Assembly (NCBI RefSeq): GCF_003991355.1 | Contig: NZ_RCSU01000013.1 | Location: 122,613-186,612, forward strand | From: Pseudoflavitalea rhizosphaerae | GTDB lineage: Bacteria; Bacteroidota; Bacteroidia; Chitinophagales; Chitinophagaceae | Length of the DNA: 64,000 bases | Direction: 5' to 3' | In this document: piece after piece, positions 8,357 through 16,229 of the stretch | Position numbering within the stretch: the stretch's first letter is position 1 | Layout: the number at the start of each line of letters is the position of its first letter | Position numbers and translations under genes: made by a program | Notes under the pieces: generated by a model | Databases searched by the model: none | Told to the model about the DNA's origin: nothing | What the model saw: only the letters and a program-made list of their open reading frames with translations

Positions 8357-8872
8357 TTACCTGAAAATATCCAGCAGGCCATCCGGCAGTTGAACATGCA
8401 CTTCTTTTTTCTTCTTGTCAACTTTCAGTAAAGTTTCCGGGTGCATCGGAATGAGTGCTTCCTTGCCATCCAGATCAATGCGGCAGAGGAGCTGGTGAGG
8501 TTGTTCTATCACTTCCAGGATCTCGCCGATATCGGTGCCGTTGTCTATGATATGGAAGCCGAGATAAGAAATAGGTGCGGTCTTGTTGGTGAACTGCTGA
8601 ACAGTTCCTTCGGGTAACCATACCTGTTTCTGGAGAAAGTTGCGGGCCTCTTCTTTGGAGTTGATGCCTTCGAGTTTGATGAAGAGTTCGGTCTCGTTTT
8701 TCACGCGTGCCTCTTCTACAAAGTATGGGAGCAGTTCATCGCGTTTGATTTCGATGAAGATGGCCGGAACGCCTTTGAGGGCAGTTTTCTGGCCCAGGTG
8801 GTGGACCAGCACCAGTTCTCCCTTCACTCCGAAAGTGGCTGCTAATTTTCCTATACTGTTGTAATTGGTCAT
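8357..8872 (-). CDS. rimM: 16S rRNA processing protein RimM
   Basis: A 171-residue ribosome maturation factor for the 30S head; it works on 16S rRNA and ribosomal protein S19. The N-terminal RimM domain (NYNSIGKLAATFGVKGELVLVH) and the C-terminal PRC-barrel (YLGFHIIDNGTDIGEILEVI, then EALIPMHPETLLKVDKKKKE) are both present. ATG 8872 is chosen over the in-frame ATG at 8905 because residues before TNYNSIGKL are not part of the family and lie in the terminator downstream of rpsP. The gene follows ffh and rpsP on the same strand; the usual next gene trmD is not here but near the right end of the window. Confidence 0.93.
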   Translation of the reverse strand: MTNYNSIGKLAATFGVKGELVLVHHLGQKTALKGVPAIFIEIKRDELLPYFVEEARVKNETELFIKLEGINSKEEARNFLQKQVWLPEGTVQQFTNKTAPISYLGFHIIDNGTDIGEILEVIEQPHQLLCRIDLDGKEALIPMHPETLLKVDKKKKEVHVQLPDGLLDIFR

Positions 8873-8906
8873 AGTGTACGCGTGCAAGTTAGTGAGTAGT
8901 GACAAA

Positions 8907-8935
8907 AAATCCCGATGAAAGATTCACCGGGATTT
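8907..8935 (-). terminator. Hairpin with T-tract between rpsP and rimM
   Basis: The stem AAATCCCG (8907-8914) pairs with CGGGATTT (8928-8935); on the minus strand it runs into a string of T residues. It lies between the stop of rpsP and the start of rimM and could reduce rimM expression relative to rpsP. Confidence 0.7.
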
Positions 8936-8958
8936 AATAGCTTAATTCCATGCGCTAA

Positions 8959-9384
8959 TTAAGACTCGCTTCTCTTCGGACCGGTGGGAGCCATCGGGCG
9001 ACGAGGACGACGATCTCTGGCATTAGCTTCCTGGCGCTTTTTCAGTTGCGCCTCATGCTCTGAATGCCAAACCTGGAATTTCTCCATAGCAGCAGCATCA
9101 TCGAACAGACCGAGCTTAACACCACGCAGCAGGTGTTTCAGATAAAGCACTCCTTTGAAAGAAAGGATCCTGCGAACAGTATCTGTAGGCTGAGCACCTT
9201 TGTGCAGCCAATCAAGCGCCTTCTGGCGATCCAGTTGAACACTTGCAGGAACTGTAAGAGGATTGTAAGTACCGAGCTTCTGAATGAATTTACCATCTCT
9301 GGGTGAGCGCGCGTCGGCTACTACGATGAAATAGAATGGTCTTTTCTTAGACCCATGTCGTTGCAGTCTGATTTTTACTGGCAT
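8959..9384 (-). CDS. rpsP: Small ribosomal subunit protein bS16
   Basis: Ribosomal protein bS16, a component of the 30S body. The core domain of about 80 residues starts [20 protein letters not shown] and has [19 protein letters not shown]. At 141 residues the protein is longer than the roughly 80-90 of enterobacteria: after residue 85 it carries a lysine/arginine-rich extension ([19 protein letters not shown]), which is common in Bacteroidota. A strong promoter lies immediately upstream, so the gene is not simply dependent on ffh transcription. Confidence 0.96.
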   Translation of the reverse strand: MPVKIRLQRHGSKKRPFYFIVVADARSPRDGKFIQKLGTYNPLTVPASVQLDRQKALDWLHKGAQPTDTVRRILSFKGVLYLKHLLRGVKLGLFDDAAAMEKFQVWHSEHEAQLKKRQEANARDRRPRRPMAPTGPKRSES

Positions 9385-9446
9385 TTTAAATAGACATTTA
9401 AATGCGTGAACAAATAGGGTTACAATTTAAAAAATGTCAAGGATTG

Positions 9447-9477
9447 CAAAGGTAACAATCGCACTGACTTTGCCAAA
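9447..9477 (-). promoter_or_regulatory. Consensus Bacteroidota promoter for rpsP
   Basis: On the minus strand TTTG (9474-9477), 19 nt, then TACCTTTG (9447-9454): an exact match to the TTTG-N19-TAnnTTTG consensus. The expected start near 9442 leaves a leader of about 58 nt before rpsP. Confidence 0.8.
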
Positions 9478-9537
9478 TTTAATACAATTTGTATATAAAA
9501 GTCAGCAGGACATAAAAAATTTACATTCGTCGGAAAA

Positions 9538-10857
9538 TCAACGCCGGCCAAGCCCCATGCGGCCCATAGGCATTTTATTCATCATTTTCATCATGTTTTT
9601 CATCTGCTCAAATTGCTTCAGAAAACCATTGAGTTCATCCATGCTTTTTCCTGCTCCTTTGGCAATGCGCGTCTTGCGACGGGCATCCAGAATATCGGGG
9701 TTGGCCCTCTCTTCAGGGGTCATACTATTGATCAGCGCTTCAATGCCTTTGAAAGCGTCATCGGAGATATCTATGTCTTTTACAGCCTTTCCAACACCGG
9801 GGATCATACCTAAGAGGTCCTTGATATTTCCCATTTTCTTGATCTGCTCCAGTTGCTGTTTGAAGTCGGACAGGTCGAACTGATTCTTACGGATCTTCTT
9901 CTCCAGCCTCTTTGCCTGCTCTTCATCGAACTGGGCCTGAGCCTTTTCTACCAGGGTGGTGATATCACCCATGCCCAGGATACGCTGCGCCATACGTTCG
10001 GGATAGAACACATCCAGGGTATCCATCTTTTCACCACTGCTCACGAACTTGATGGGCTTTTCCACCGTGTATTTGATGGAAAGGGCCGCGCCACCGCGCG
10101 TATCACCGTCCAGCTTGGTGAGTACCACACCGGTAAAGTCCAGGCGATCATTGAAGGCTTTGGCTGTATTTACAGCGTCCTGACCGGTCATGGAGTCCAC
10201 CACAAAGAGGATCTCATTCGGTTTCACAGCGCTTTTCACATTGGCCACTTCGGTCATCATCTGCTCGTCTACGGCCAAACGGCCGGCTGTATCGATGATG
10301 AGCACGTTCTTATTTCTGCTCCTTGCCTCTTTCACCGCATTCTCTGCGATCTGAACGGCATTCTTGTTTTCCGGTTCACTGTATACATCCACGCCGATCT
10401 GCTCACCCAATACTTTCAGCTGGTCGATCGCCGCAGGGCGGTAGATATCTGCAGCCACCAGTAATGGATTCAGTCCTTTTTTGGTCCTGAGGTAATTGGC
10501 CAGTTTGGCACTGAAAGTGGTTTTACCGGAACCCTGCAGACCTGCGATGAGGATCACAGCGGGGTTGCCTTTTGACTGCAACTCACTCTCGGTACCGCCC
10601 ATAAGCGCCACCAGCTCATCTTTCACGATCTTCACCATCAGCTGTCCGGGGCTAACGGCAGTGATCACTTTCTGGCCCATGGCCTCATCCTTGATCTTAT
10701 CGGTAAACTCCTTCGCAATTTTATAGTTGACGTCGGCATCCACCAGTGCACGGCGTATATCCTTCACCGTTGCAGCGATATTCAACTCGGTGATCCTGCC
10801 TTCACCCTTGATCTGTTTAAAGGCCGATTCTAACCGCTCTGTAAGATTCTGGAACAT
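9538..10857 (-). CDS. ffh: Signal recognition particle protein Ffh (SRP54)
   Basis: A 439-residue GTPase that binds signal peptides and the SRP RNA and delivers ribosomes to FtsY at the membrane. The N-domain helical bundle (1-85) is followed by the G-domain with LQGSGKTTFSAKLA (P-loop), DTAGRLAVD and TKLDGDTRGG. The M-domain follows and ends in the methionine-rich stretch FEQMKNMMKMMNKMPMGRMG, which lines the signal-peptide groove. Length is usual. It precedes rpsP and rimM on the same strand, as in many bacteria. No SRP RNA gene was recognised nearby. Confidence 0.97.
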   Translation of the reverse strand: MFQNLTERLESAFKQIKGEGRITELNIAATVKDIRRALVDADVNYKIAKEFTDKIKDEAMGQKVITAVSPGQLMVKIVKDELVALMGGTESELQSKGNPAVILIAGLQGSGKTTFSAKLANYLRTKKGLNPLLVAADIYRPAAIDQLKVLGEQIGVDVYSEPENKNAVQIAENAVKEARSRNKNVLIIDTAGRLAVDEQMMTEVANVKSAVKPNEILFVVDSMTGQDAVNTAKAFNDRLDFTGVVLTKLDGDTRGGAALSIKYTVEKPIKFVSSGEKMDTLDVFYPERMAQRILGMGDITTLVEKAQAQFDEEQAKRLEKKIRKNQFDLSDFKQQLEQIKKMGNIKDLLGMIPGVGKAVKDIDISDDAFKGIEALINSMTPEERANPDILDARRKTRIAKGAGKSMDELNGFLKQFEQMKNMMKMMNKMPMGRMGLGRR

Positions 10858-10945
10858 GTTTTTTCAATTTTCTAAAAAGGAATCGCGGGGCCGGCCGTCC
10901 AACCAGGGACAGTACAGACCCCGCAATGACTTTATTTTCAGCGGG

Positions 10946-10975
10946 CAAATTTACAGTAAGATTATGAAGTGTAAA
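10946..10975 (-). promoter_or_regulatory. Probable promoter of ffh
   Basis: An exact TAnnTTTG box on the minus strand (TAAATTTG, 10946-10953) with TTTA 18 nt upstream (10972-10975). Transcription would start near 10941, giving an 84-nt leader that contains a GCGGGG...CCCCGC inverted pair (10885-10890 with 10918-10923). Confidence 0.5.
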
Positions 10976-11007
10976 GTTTCTTTCGGGTATAATTACAATT
11001 TTACGGG

Positions 11008-11877
11008 TTATACGCCCAGGTAGCTACGGAGGGCTTTTGAACGTGAATTGGTTCGCAACTTGGTGATAGCCTTGTCTTTGATCTGCCTCACGCGTTCACG
11101 GGTGAGGTTGAATTTGTCGCCAATATCTTCCAGGCTCATTGGATGGTCCACCCCGAGGCCGAAGAAATAGCAGATCACCTCTTTCTGCCGCTCGGTCAGC
11201 ATTTTCATGGACCGCTCGATTTCCTGTTTAAGGCTTTCCCTGTGCTCGATATTGGCATTGGCATACTCGGCATTAGGATTGACCAGCACATCCACCAGGG
11301 TATTGTCTTCCCCTTCAGATAGTGGCGTATCCATGCTTACATGCCTGGCGGCGATACCGAGTGTGGCAGACACTTCTTCGGTTTCCAGCTCCAGCAATTC
11401 GGCCAGTTCTTCAGGACTGGGCTCGCGCTCAAATTCCTGTTCGAGTTGGGAGAATGCTTTCTGGATCTTGTTGGTCAAACCAACTTTGTTGAGTGGGAGA
11501 CGAACGATACGGCTTTGTTCAGCCAGCGCCTGTAAAATACTTTGGCGGATCCACCACACGGCATAGGAGATGAATTTAAAGCCGCGGGTTTCATCAAATC
11601 GCTGTGCTGCTTTGATGAGGCCGAGATTGCCCTCGTTGATAAGATCTGGAAGGGAGAGGCCCTGGTTCTGATACTGCTTTGCCACGGAGACTACGAAGCG
11701 GAGATTGGCTTTGGTCAGTTTGTCAAGTGCAGACTGATCGCCCTGTTTGATTCTACGGGCGAGACGCACTTCCTCTTCAGGGCTGATCAATTCAACTTTT
11801 CCGATTTCCTGCAGGTATTTCTCAAGGCTCTGAGATTCACGATTCGTAATTGATTTCGTGATCTTGAGTTGACGCAT
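11008..11877 (-). CDS. rpoD: Primary sigma factor RpoD (Bacteroidota SigA type)
   Basis: The 289-residue housekeeping sigma factor. Region 1.2 ([20 protein letters not shown]), region 2 ([40 protein letters not shown]), region 3, and the region 4 helix-turn-helix ([20 protein letters not shown]) are all present. It lacks region 1.1, and the sequence [15 protein letters not shown] is the standard N-terminus of the Bacteroidota primary sigma; so ATG 11877 is preferred over the ATG two codons upstream. This sigma recognises the TTTG/TAnnTTTG promoters seen elsewhere in the window. It is divergent from the START-like gene with a 320-nt gap. Confidence 0.96.
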   Translation of the reverse strand: MRQLKITKSITNRESQSLEKYLQEIGKVELISPEEEVRLARRIKQGDQSALDKLTKANLRFVVSVAKQYQNQGLSLPDLINEGNLGLIKAAQRFDETRGFKFISYAVWWIRQSILQALAEQSRIVRLPLNKVGLTNKIQKAFSQLEQEFEREPSPEELAELLELETEEVSATLGIAARHVSMDTPLSEGEDNTLVDVLVNPNAEYANANIEHRESLKQEIERSMKMLTERQKEVICYFFGLGVDHPMSLEDIGDKFNLTRERVRQIKDKAITKLRTNSRSKALRSYLGV

Positions 11878-11883
11878 ACTCAT

Positions 11884-12197
11884 AGGTTGAGGTCGTTTAA
11901 AGGGTTTTTAAGGTTTAAAGGTTGCCTGGTATCCATGAGAAAAACGTAACAATGCCGGTTTTCTTATATTTTGATCGTCAACTTGTAAAATGCCTGCTGA
12001 AGCAATTTAACCAATTCAGGATCATTTTCCAAAAAAAAGAATTCTAAACAACTGGTTTCCAGCAGCTTTAAACTTTTTCTCGCCAATGTTATCTTTCCCT
12101 ATCTTTAACGGCGCCTCCAACAAAAAAATTTTTAGGGTTATATTATTTTTCTATTATTGCAACACAGGTTTTATAAAAAGTTCAATAAAAGGAGTAG
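11884..12197. other. Divergent intergenic region between rpoD and the START-like gene
   Basis: An A/T-rich stretch holding both 5' regions. I see no exact TAnnTTTG box for either gene; near-matches for the plus strand are TATCTTTC and TATCTTTA around 12090-12108 and TATTATTG near 12153. AGGAG lies just before the START-like start codon. Nothing else was recognised. Confidence 0.5.
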
Positions 12198-12578
12198 ATG
12201 AGTAAGAAACAACAATTTACGTTAGAGTATCCGGTAAGATGTTCTCCTTCCATTTTATACGAATTCCTCAGTACGCCAGCCGGTTTGCAGGAGTGGTTTG
12301 CAGATAAAGTGGACGAGCGCGATAATGTATTCAGCTTTTCCTGGAATGGTTCAATAGATAAAGCAGAAGTTACAGAGAGTGAAGAAGACAAATTCATTCG
12401 CTTCCACTGGCTGCATGCACCAACCGATGAATATTTTGAATTCCGCATCGAGAAATCAGAAGTGACCAACCAAACGATCCTTGTGATAAAAGACTTTGCT
12501 GATAAAAGTGAAGTGAAAGATCAAAGTCAGTTATGGGGTTATCAGGTGAAAGATTTGTTCCATCGCCTTGGCAACTAA
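12198..12578 (+). CDS. START-like domain protein (SRPBCC/AHSA1 type)
   Basis: A 126-residue single-domain cytoplasmic protein. FTLEYPVRCSPSILYEFLST followed by GLQEWFADKV is the signature of the START-like family conserved in Bacteroidota, a helix-grip fold with a hydrophobic cavity. The ligand and role are unknown. A good ribosome-binding site (AGGAG) precedes the ATG. It is divergent from rpoD, and its last four bases overlap the end of the convergent hypothetical gene. Confidence 0.85.
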   Translation: MSKKQQFTLEYPVRCSPSILYEFLSTPAGLQEWFADKVDERDNVFSFSWNGSIDKAEVTESEEDKFIRFHWLHAPTDEYFEFRIEKSEVTNQTILVIKDFADKSEVKDQSQLWGYQVKDLFHRLGN

Positions 12579-13186
12579 GCCATGAGTGCATTGAATATGG
12601 CGCGGTACAGGGTATCCGCCGTATTCACAGACAGATTCCACATCTGCAGCGGTATTCTCACAGACAACTTACAGAAATCAGTAACCGAAAGTATGTCTTC
12701 AACTGCTTGTTCACTCAGGCGGTCAAGTGATACATAATTGGTAGGGGAAAAGTCGTGCCGCCACTCATCTTCTCCTACACATAAATAAAAATTGCATTCC
12801 TGCAGCAACATCCTGTTCCGCAGCAGCACTTCCCTGAACTGTTGTTTATACACTCCGCTCAGGTGTAATGTGATACTGAAAAAATTCCCCCACCAGAACA
12901 TCGTTCTCACTGCAAACACTGCATCCTTTCCAAAATACCTCGGGTAATCCAGCATCACCCAGGGCAATCCCTCATATTTTTCTCCCTTTGATATCTTCGC
13001 TGAAGAAGCCAGCACTTCTGCCGGTAATGGCGGTCCCAGCTCTTTCATAAGCCGCTGTATCAATACATGCATCTCCCCCATCGCCTCCACTGCCTTATTA
13101 ATAATGGCATTCTTTGTTAAAAGCAATTGAGCATTTTGAACGAATGCCAATTCATCTTCCGAAAGCTGTATTTTTGTTGGATTCAT
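12575..13186 (-). CDS. Conserved hypothetical protein
   Basis: A 203-residue protein that I do not recognise as a named family. It opens MNPTKIQLSEDELAFVQNAQ with an amphipathic helical region (LLTKNAIINKAVEAMGEMHV), and has aromatic-rich central segments (LPWVMLDYPRYFGKDAVFAV, MFWWGNFFSITLHLSG). No signal peptide and no membrane helix are apparent, although MFWWGNFFSITLHLSG is quite hydrophobic. It converges on the START-like gene with a 4-nt overlap of stop codons and is divergent from the LptF/LptG gene 24 nt away. Coding status rests on length and tight packing. Confidence 0.7.
   Translation of the reverse strand: MNPTKIQLSEDELAFVQNAQLLLTKNAIINKAVEAMGEMHVLIQRLMKELGPPLPAEVLASSAKISKGEKYEGLPWVMLDYPRYFGKDAVFAVRTMFWWGNFFSITLHLSGVYKQQFREVLLRNRMLLQECNFYLCVGEDEWRHDFSPTNYVSLDRLSEQAVEDILSVTDFCKLSVRIPLQMWNLSVNTADTLYRAIFNALMA
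13169..13176 (+). promoter_or_regulatory. -7 box for the LptF/LptG-like gene
   Basis: TATTTTTG matches TAnnTTTG exactly, inside the first codons of the divergent gene; no convincing -33 box is seen. A start near 13182 leaves a 29-nt leader before GTG 13211 and argues against longer N-termini. Confidence 0.4.
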
Positions 13187-13210
13187 GTATTAAAGGTAAC
13201 TAGCAGTATT

Positions 13211-14701
13211 GTGATCAAAAAACTGGATATACTTGTACTCAGGGCATTTATAGGCCCCTTTATCGCCACCTTTTTCCTCACACTCTTTGTGCTGATCCTT
13301 CAATTTTTTTGGTTATGGATAGACGATTTCGTTGGTAAAGGGATCGATGGCTTCGTAATGCTGCGCCTCATCACCTATCTCAGCGCCACCCTCGTCCCCC
13401 TCGCCCTCCCACTCGCCGTACTGCTCAGCAGTATCATGACCTTCGGAAACCTCGGTGAAACATTCGAACTGGTGGCCATCAAATCAGCCGGTATCGGCCT
13501 CATGCGCTTCATGCGCCCCTTGCTGATGGTTGCCGCCTTTCTTTCTATCCTGGCCTTCCTCTTCAACAACTATGTGATACCGGTAGCCAACCTCAAGATG
13601 AGAACCCTGCACTCAGACCTCATCAATAAAAAACCTGCCTTCGATCTCAAAGAAGGTGTTTTCTATACTACCATTCCCGGCTTCGCCATGAAAGTGGGAA
13701 AGAAAGAACAGGACTCGATCCTTCACAATGTGATCATCTATGAAGAAGCCAGAACACAGCTTCAGGACAATATGATCGCAGCACGCCGCGGCGTTATGAA
13801 AGTAACGCCGGACAAGATGTTCCTCGAATTCAAACTCCAGGACGGATGGCGCTACCAGGAAGAAGGCAACCGCAATACCACCAATACACAGTTCACACGT
13901 CTCGGCTTCAAGGAATATAAAAAGATCCTGGACCTCAGCGCACTCGCCTTCAACCAAACATCAGACAGCGTTTACCGCAACCGTTACGAAATGCTGAACG
14001 TTCGCCAACTCAGCGTTGTGATCGACTCACTGGAGCGCGATACAAAAAAAGTGGAAGACCGCACGCGCAGCGACCTCCAGGTATACCTCACTTTCAACAA
14101 ATATATCGATACCGGCTGGACCAAAGTGAAAGCCGCGCCCGTTCCGGATTCCATAAAATCATTCGCCCAACTCATTCCGGACAGTCTCCGCAGCTCCGTG
14201 GTTGACATGGCCTCATCCTATGCCAGCTCCATGAAATCCGCTGTGGAAGGCAGTTCCATCGAATATGAGAACAAGCGTAAAGACCTTCGTCTCCACCTCA
14301 TGACCTGGCATGAGAAGATCACTATGTCGCTTGCCGTGCTGGTGCTCTTCCTGATCGGTGCGCCGCTGGGCTCCATCGTGCGCAAGGGCGGGATCGGAAC
14401 ACCTGTTGTGTTTGCAGTGATCTTCTTTGTGATCTTCTTTTTGCTGAACAACTTCGGTAAGAAATTCGTGAAGGAAGATGTGCTGACGCCGCTGGGAGGC
14501 ATGTGGATGGCCACTTTCGTGCTGGTGCCGATTGGCATGTTCCTCATTTACAAAGCACTGCATGATTCACAGCTTTTCAACAAGGAGTTCTATTATCGGT
14601 TGTTCAGGGGCGTTAGAAAGATGATTGCCAGGATCAAGAAACCGAAACCACAGCTGGCAACTAATGTTCCTGCTTCTGCTTCTGATGAAGATGCAGCCTG
14701 A
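13211..14701 (+). CDS. LptF/LptG-family permease (YjgP/YjgQ)
   Basis: A 496-residue inner-membrane protein of the lipopolysaccharide transport complex, which with LptB extracts LPS and passes it to the Lpt bridge. Three N-terminal membrane segments (FIGPFIATFFLTLFVLILQF; LITYLSATLVPLALPLAVLL; LLMVAAFLSILAFLFNNYVI) are followed by a large periplasmic jellyroll-like domain (about 130-360) and three C-terminal segments (ITMSLAVLVLFLIGAPLGSI onwards). IRKG-like SIVRKGGIG is the usual motif after helix 4. GTG 13211 (VIKKLDILVLRAF) is the start; the frame is open further upstream, but that part runs into the divergent gene. Sequence alone does not tell LptF from LptG. Confidence 0.88.
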   Translation: MIKKLDILVLRAFIGPFIATFFLTLFVLILQFFWLWIDDFVGKGIDGFVMLRLITYLSATLVPLALPLAVLLSSIMTFGNLGETFELVAIKSAGIGLMRFMRPLLMVAAFLSILAFLFNNYVIPVANLKMRTLHSDLINKKPAFDLKEGVFYTTIPGFAMKVGKKEQDSILHNVIIYEEARTQLQDNMIAARRGVMKVTPDKMFLEFKLQDGWRYQEEGNRNTTNTQFTRLGFKEYKKILDLSALAFNQTSDSVYRNRYEMLNVRQLSVVIDSLERDTKKVEDRTRSDLQVYLTFNKYIDTGWTKVKAAPVPDSIKSFAQLIPDSLRSSVVDMASSYASSMKSAVEGSSIEYENKRKDLRLHLMTWHEKITMSLAVLVLFLIGAPLGSIVRKGGIGTPVVFAVIFFVIFFLLNNFGKKFVKEDVLTPLGGMWMATFVLVPIGMFLIYKALHDSQLFNKEFYYRLFRGVRKMIARIKKPKPQLATNVPASASDEDAA

Positions 14702-14743
14702 TCTTTTTTGTCGCAAAGGGATATGAACGCCGCCTGGAAAACA

Positions 14744-14838
14744 AACCAGCGCGGGAGAATGAATTTTGAGCTGTGGGGAGGAGAGATTGGGCTATGGTAA
14801 TTCTTTTGGGCTTCTTCGCTTATGTTTTCAAGGCCGGG
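14744..14838 (+). repeat. 93-bp dispersed repeat, copy A
   Basis: Begins AACCAGCGCGGGAGAAT and ends with a CTTCTTCGCTTATGTTTT-like block and AAGGCC. It begins 42 nt after the stop of the LptF/LptG gene. Internal spacing between the two conserved blocks is identical to copy B. Confidence 0.8.
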
Positions 14839-15260
14839 CTTTTCATATCACCTTTGCTCCATCACGATGCAGGTGCAGCATTTTTTTACGCAGGAACATC
14901 CTTCACTTCTATTATCATCTCCAGATAAATATCTTTCAATTCATCACTGATTGACGCAATCATTTTTCTGAATTTAGAATTGCTAAACAATCAACCAACA
15001 GCGCTTGAATTCTTAATCTCATTCAAGCAGACTCGTTTCATTTCGCCACTTGAAAATATAAGAATCATTACTCCATTTGACATCAGTTTAGCTACAACAT
15101 CATCATTCATTCACCAACCGAAATCATCAATCATCAGCTGCACCAACATTACGATAAAGCAACCGAAACATCGTCACGATTCACCCGGAATAAACGCATG
15201 CCGGAATTCGCCCACCCACTCGAACAGCAACTACCTCTCGCCAAATTAGTGTGCCCATCA

Positions 15261-15406
15261 GCGTGAGGGTATAACAATTCAGGCCTCCGAAACGTAAGCG
15301 ATGAAGTTCAATAGAATTACCGAACCCATCATCCTCCCTTACAAAAGCCCATCAATATTCTCCCGCGCTGGTTCGTTTCACAGCCGGAATTGTTATATCC
15401 TCACGC
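15261..15406. mobile_element. MITE-like element enclosing repeat copy B
   Basis: Terminal inverted repeats GCGTGAGGGTATAACAATTC (15261-15280) and its complement with one mismatch (15387-15406) enclose copy B of the 93-bp repeat. The element is 146 bp and has no coding capacity. Target-site duplications are not obvious. Confidence 0.5.
15281..15373 (-). repeat. 93-bp dispersed repeat, copy B
   Basis: Read on the minus strand it begins AACCAGCGCGGGAGAAT, identical to copy A over 17 bases, and carries GGTAATTCTATT and CTTCATCGCTTACGTTT at the same spacing as copy A. It begins 54 nt after the stop of the LOG-family gene. Confidence 0.8.
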
Positions 15407-15427
15407 GCAAAAGCCATTTCAACTAAG

Positions 15428-16126
15428 CTAGAAGTTCGGCTGCAGCGGATGCTTGGTATAGAACTCCAATACATGCGCAACAACCTCTTCGGGTGTGTCT
15501 GCAATTTTGAGGAGATCGAGGTCTTCGGGTGAGATGTTGGATGCCTGTTTCAGCATGATGTCCTGCATCCAGGCAACGAGGCCGCTCCAGTAGTCGGCGC
15601 CAACGAGGATCAGCGGGACCTGCAACATTTTACCGGTCTGAATGAGCGTTATCACTTCGAAGAATTCGTCCATTGTACCGAATCCACCGGGCATCATTAC
15701 GAAGCCCTGGGAGTATTTGGTGAACATCACTTTGCGGACGAAGAAATAATCGAAATCGAGATTCGCATCGCGGTCGATGAAGGGATTGGAATGTTGCTCG
15801 AAAGGGAGATCGATATTGAGACCAACGGATTTACCGGCGCCAAGCTGGGCGCCTTTATTGGCAGCTTCCATGATACCAGGACCGCCACCGGAAATGATGC
15901 CGAAACCTTCCTCTGCCAATCTTTTGGAAATCTGAACGGTGAGCTCATAATGAGGATGCCCGGGTTGAGTGCGGGCAGAACCGAAAACGGAAATGCAGGG
16001 ACCAATTTTGGCAAGCGCTTCAAATCCATCTACAAATTCGGCCATGATCTTGAAGATCTGCCAACTGCTGTGCGCTTTGCTCTCTGACCACCTGCGTTGC
16101 TTACTCTTGCGGATCGTGTCGTTCAT
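15428..16126 (-). CDS. LOG-family protein (TIGR00730 type, long form)
   Basis: A 232-residue Rossmann-fold protein of the LOG family, often mislabelled lysine decarboxylase. The two signature motifs are SGGGPGIMEAANKGA and MPGGFGTMDEFFEVITL, whose Arg/Glu residues form the phosphoribohydrolase site. Family members release free base from nucleoside 5'-monophosphates such as cytokinin ribotides or AMP. The N-terminal 50 residues (SKQRRWSESKAHSSWQIFKI) and RDANLDFDYFFVRKVMF mark the longer subfamily. A second, shorter paralogue lies 1.7 kb away beyond the symporter. No promoter was evident. Confidence 0.88.
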   Translation of the reverse strand: MNDTIRKSKQRRWSESKAHSSWQIFKIMAEFVDGFEALAKIGPCISVFGSARTQPGHPHYELTVQISKRLAEEGFGIISGGGPGIMEAANKGAQLGAGKSVGLNIDLPFEQHSNPFIDRDANLDFDYFFVRKVMFTKYSQGFVMMPGGFGTMDEFFEVITLIQTGKMLQVPLILVGADYWSGLVAWMQDIMLKQASNISPEDLDLLKIADTPEEVVAHVLEFYTKHPLQPNF

Positions 16127-16152
16127 ACTTTGCGTTTAGGGGTGAAGACAAG

Positions 16153-16201
16153 GAATGCCATCCTTTGGTCTCCCCGGAGGGAGCGTAGAGGGATGGCATT
16201 C
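16153..16201 (-). terminator. Inverted repeat after the sodium:solute symporter gene
   Basis: GAATGCCATCC (16153-16163) and GGATGGCATTC (16191-16201) are perfect 11-bp complements separated by 27 nt that can themselves pair partly. No strong T-tract follows on the minus strand, so termination is plausible but not certain. Confidence 0.45.
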
Positions 16202-16229
16202 TATTCATCTAAACGTTGTAGCGGGCTAT

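Larger units (their letters stand above)
14702..15427. other. 726-nt gene-free region carrying two copies of a 93-bp repeat
   Basis: No convincing gene. It contains repeat A (14744-14838) and, in opposite orientation, repeat B (15281-15373) with flanking inverted repeats. The middle (14840-15260) is A/T-rich; an 89-codon frame there has biased, low-complexity composition and no recognisable domain. Confidence 0.7.

Noticed and set aside
14980..15249. An 89-codon frame in the repeat-rich gap
   Set aside because: Low-complexity composition, no recognisable start signals, and located between repeat copies.
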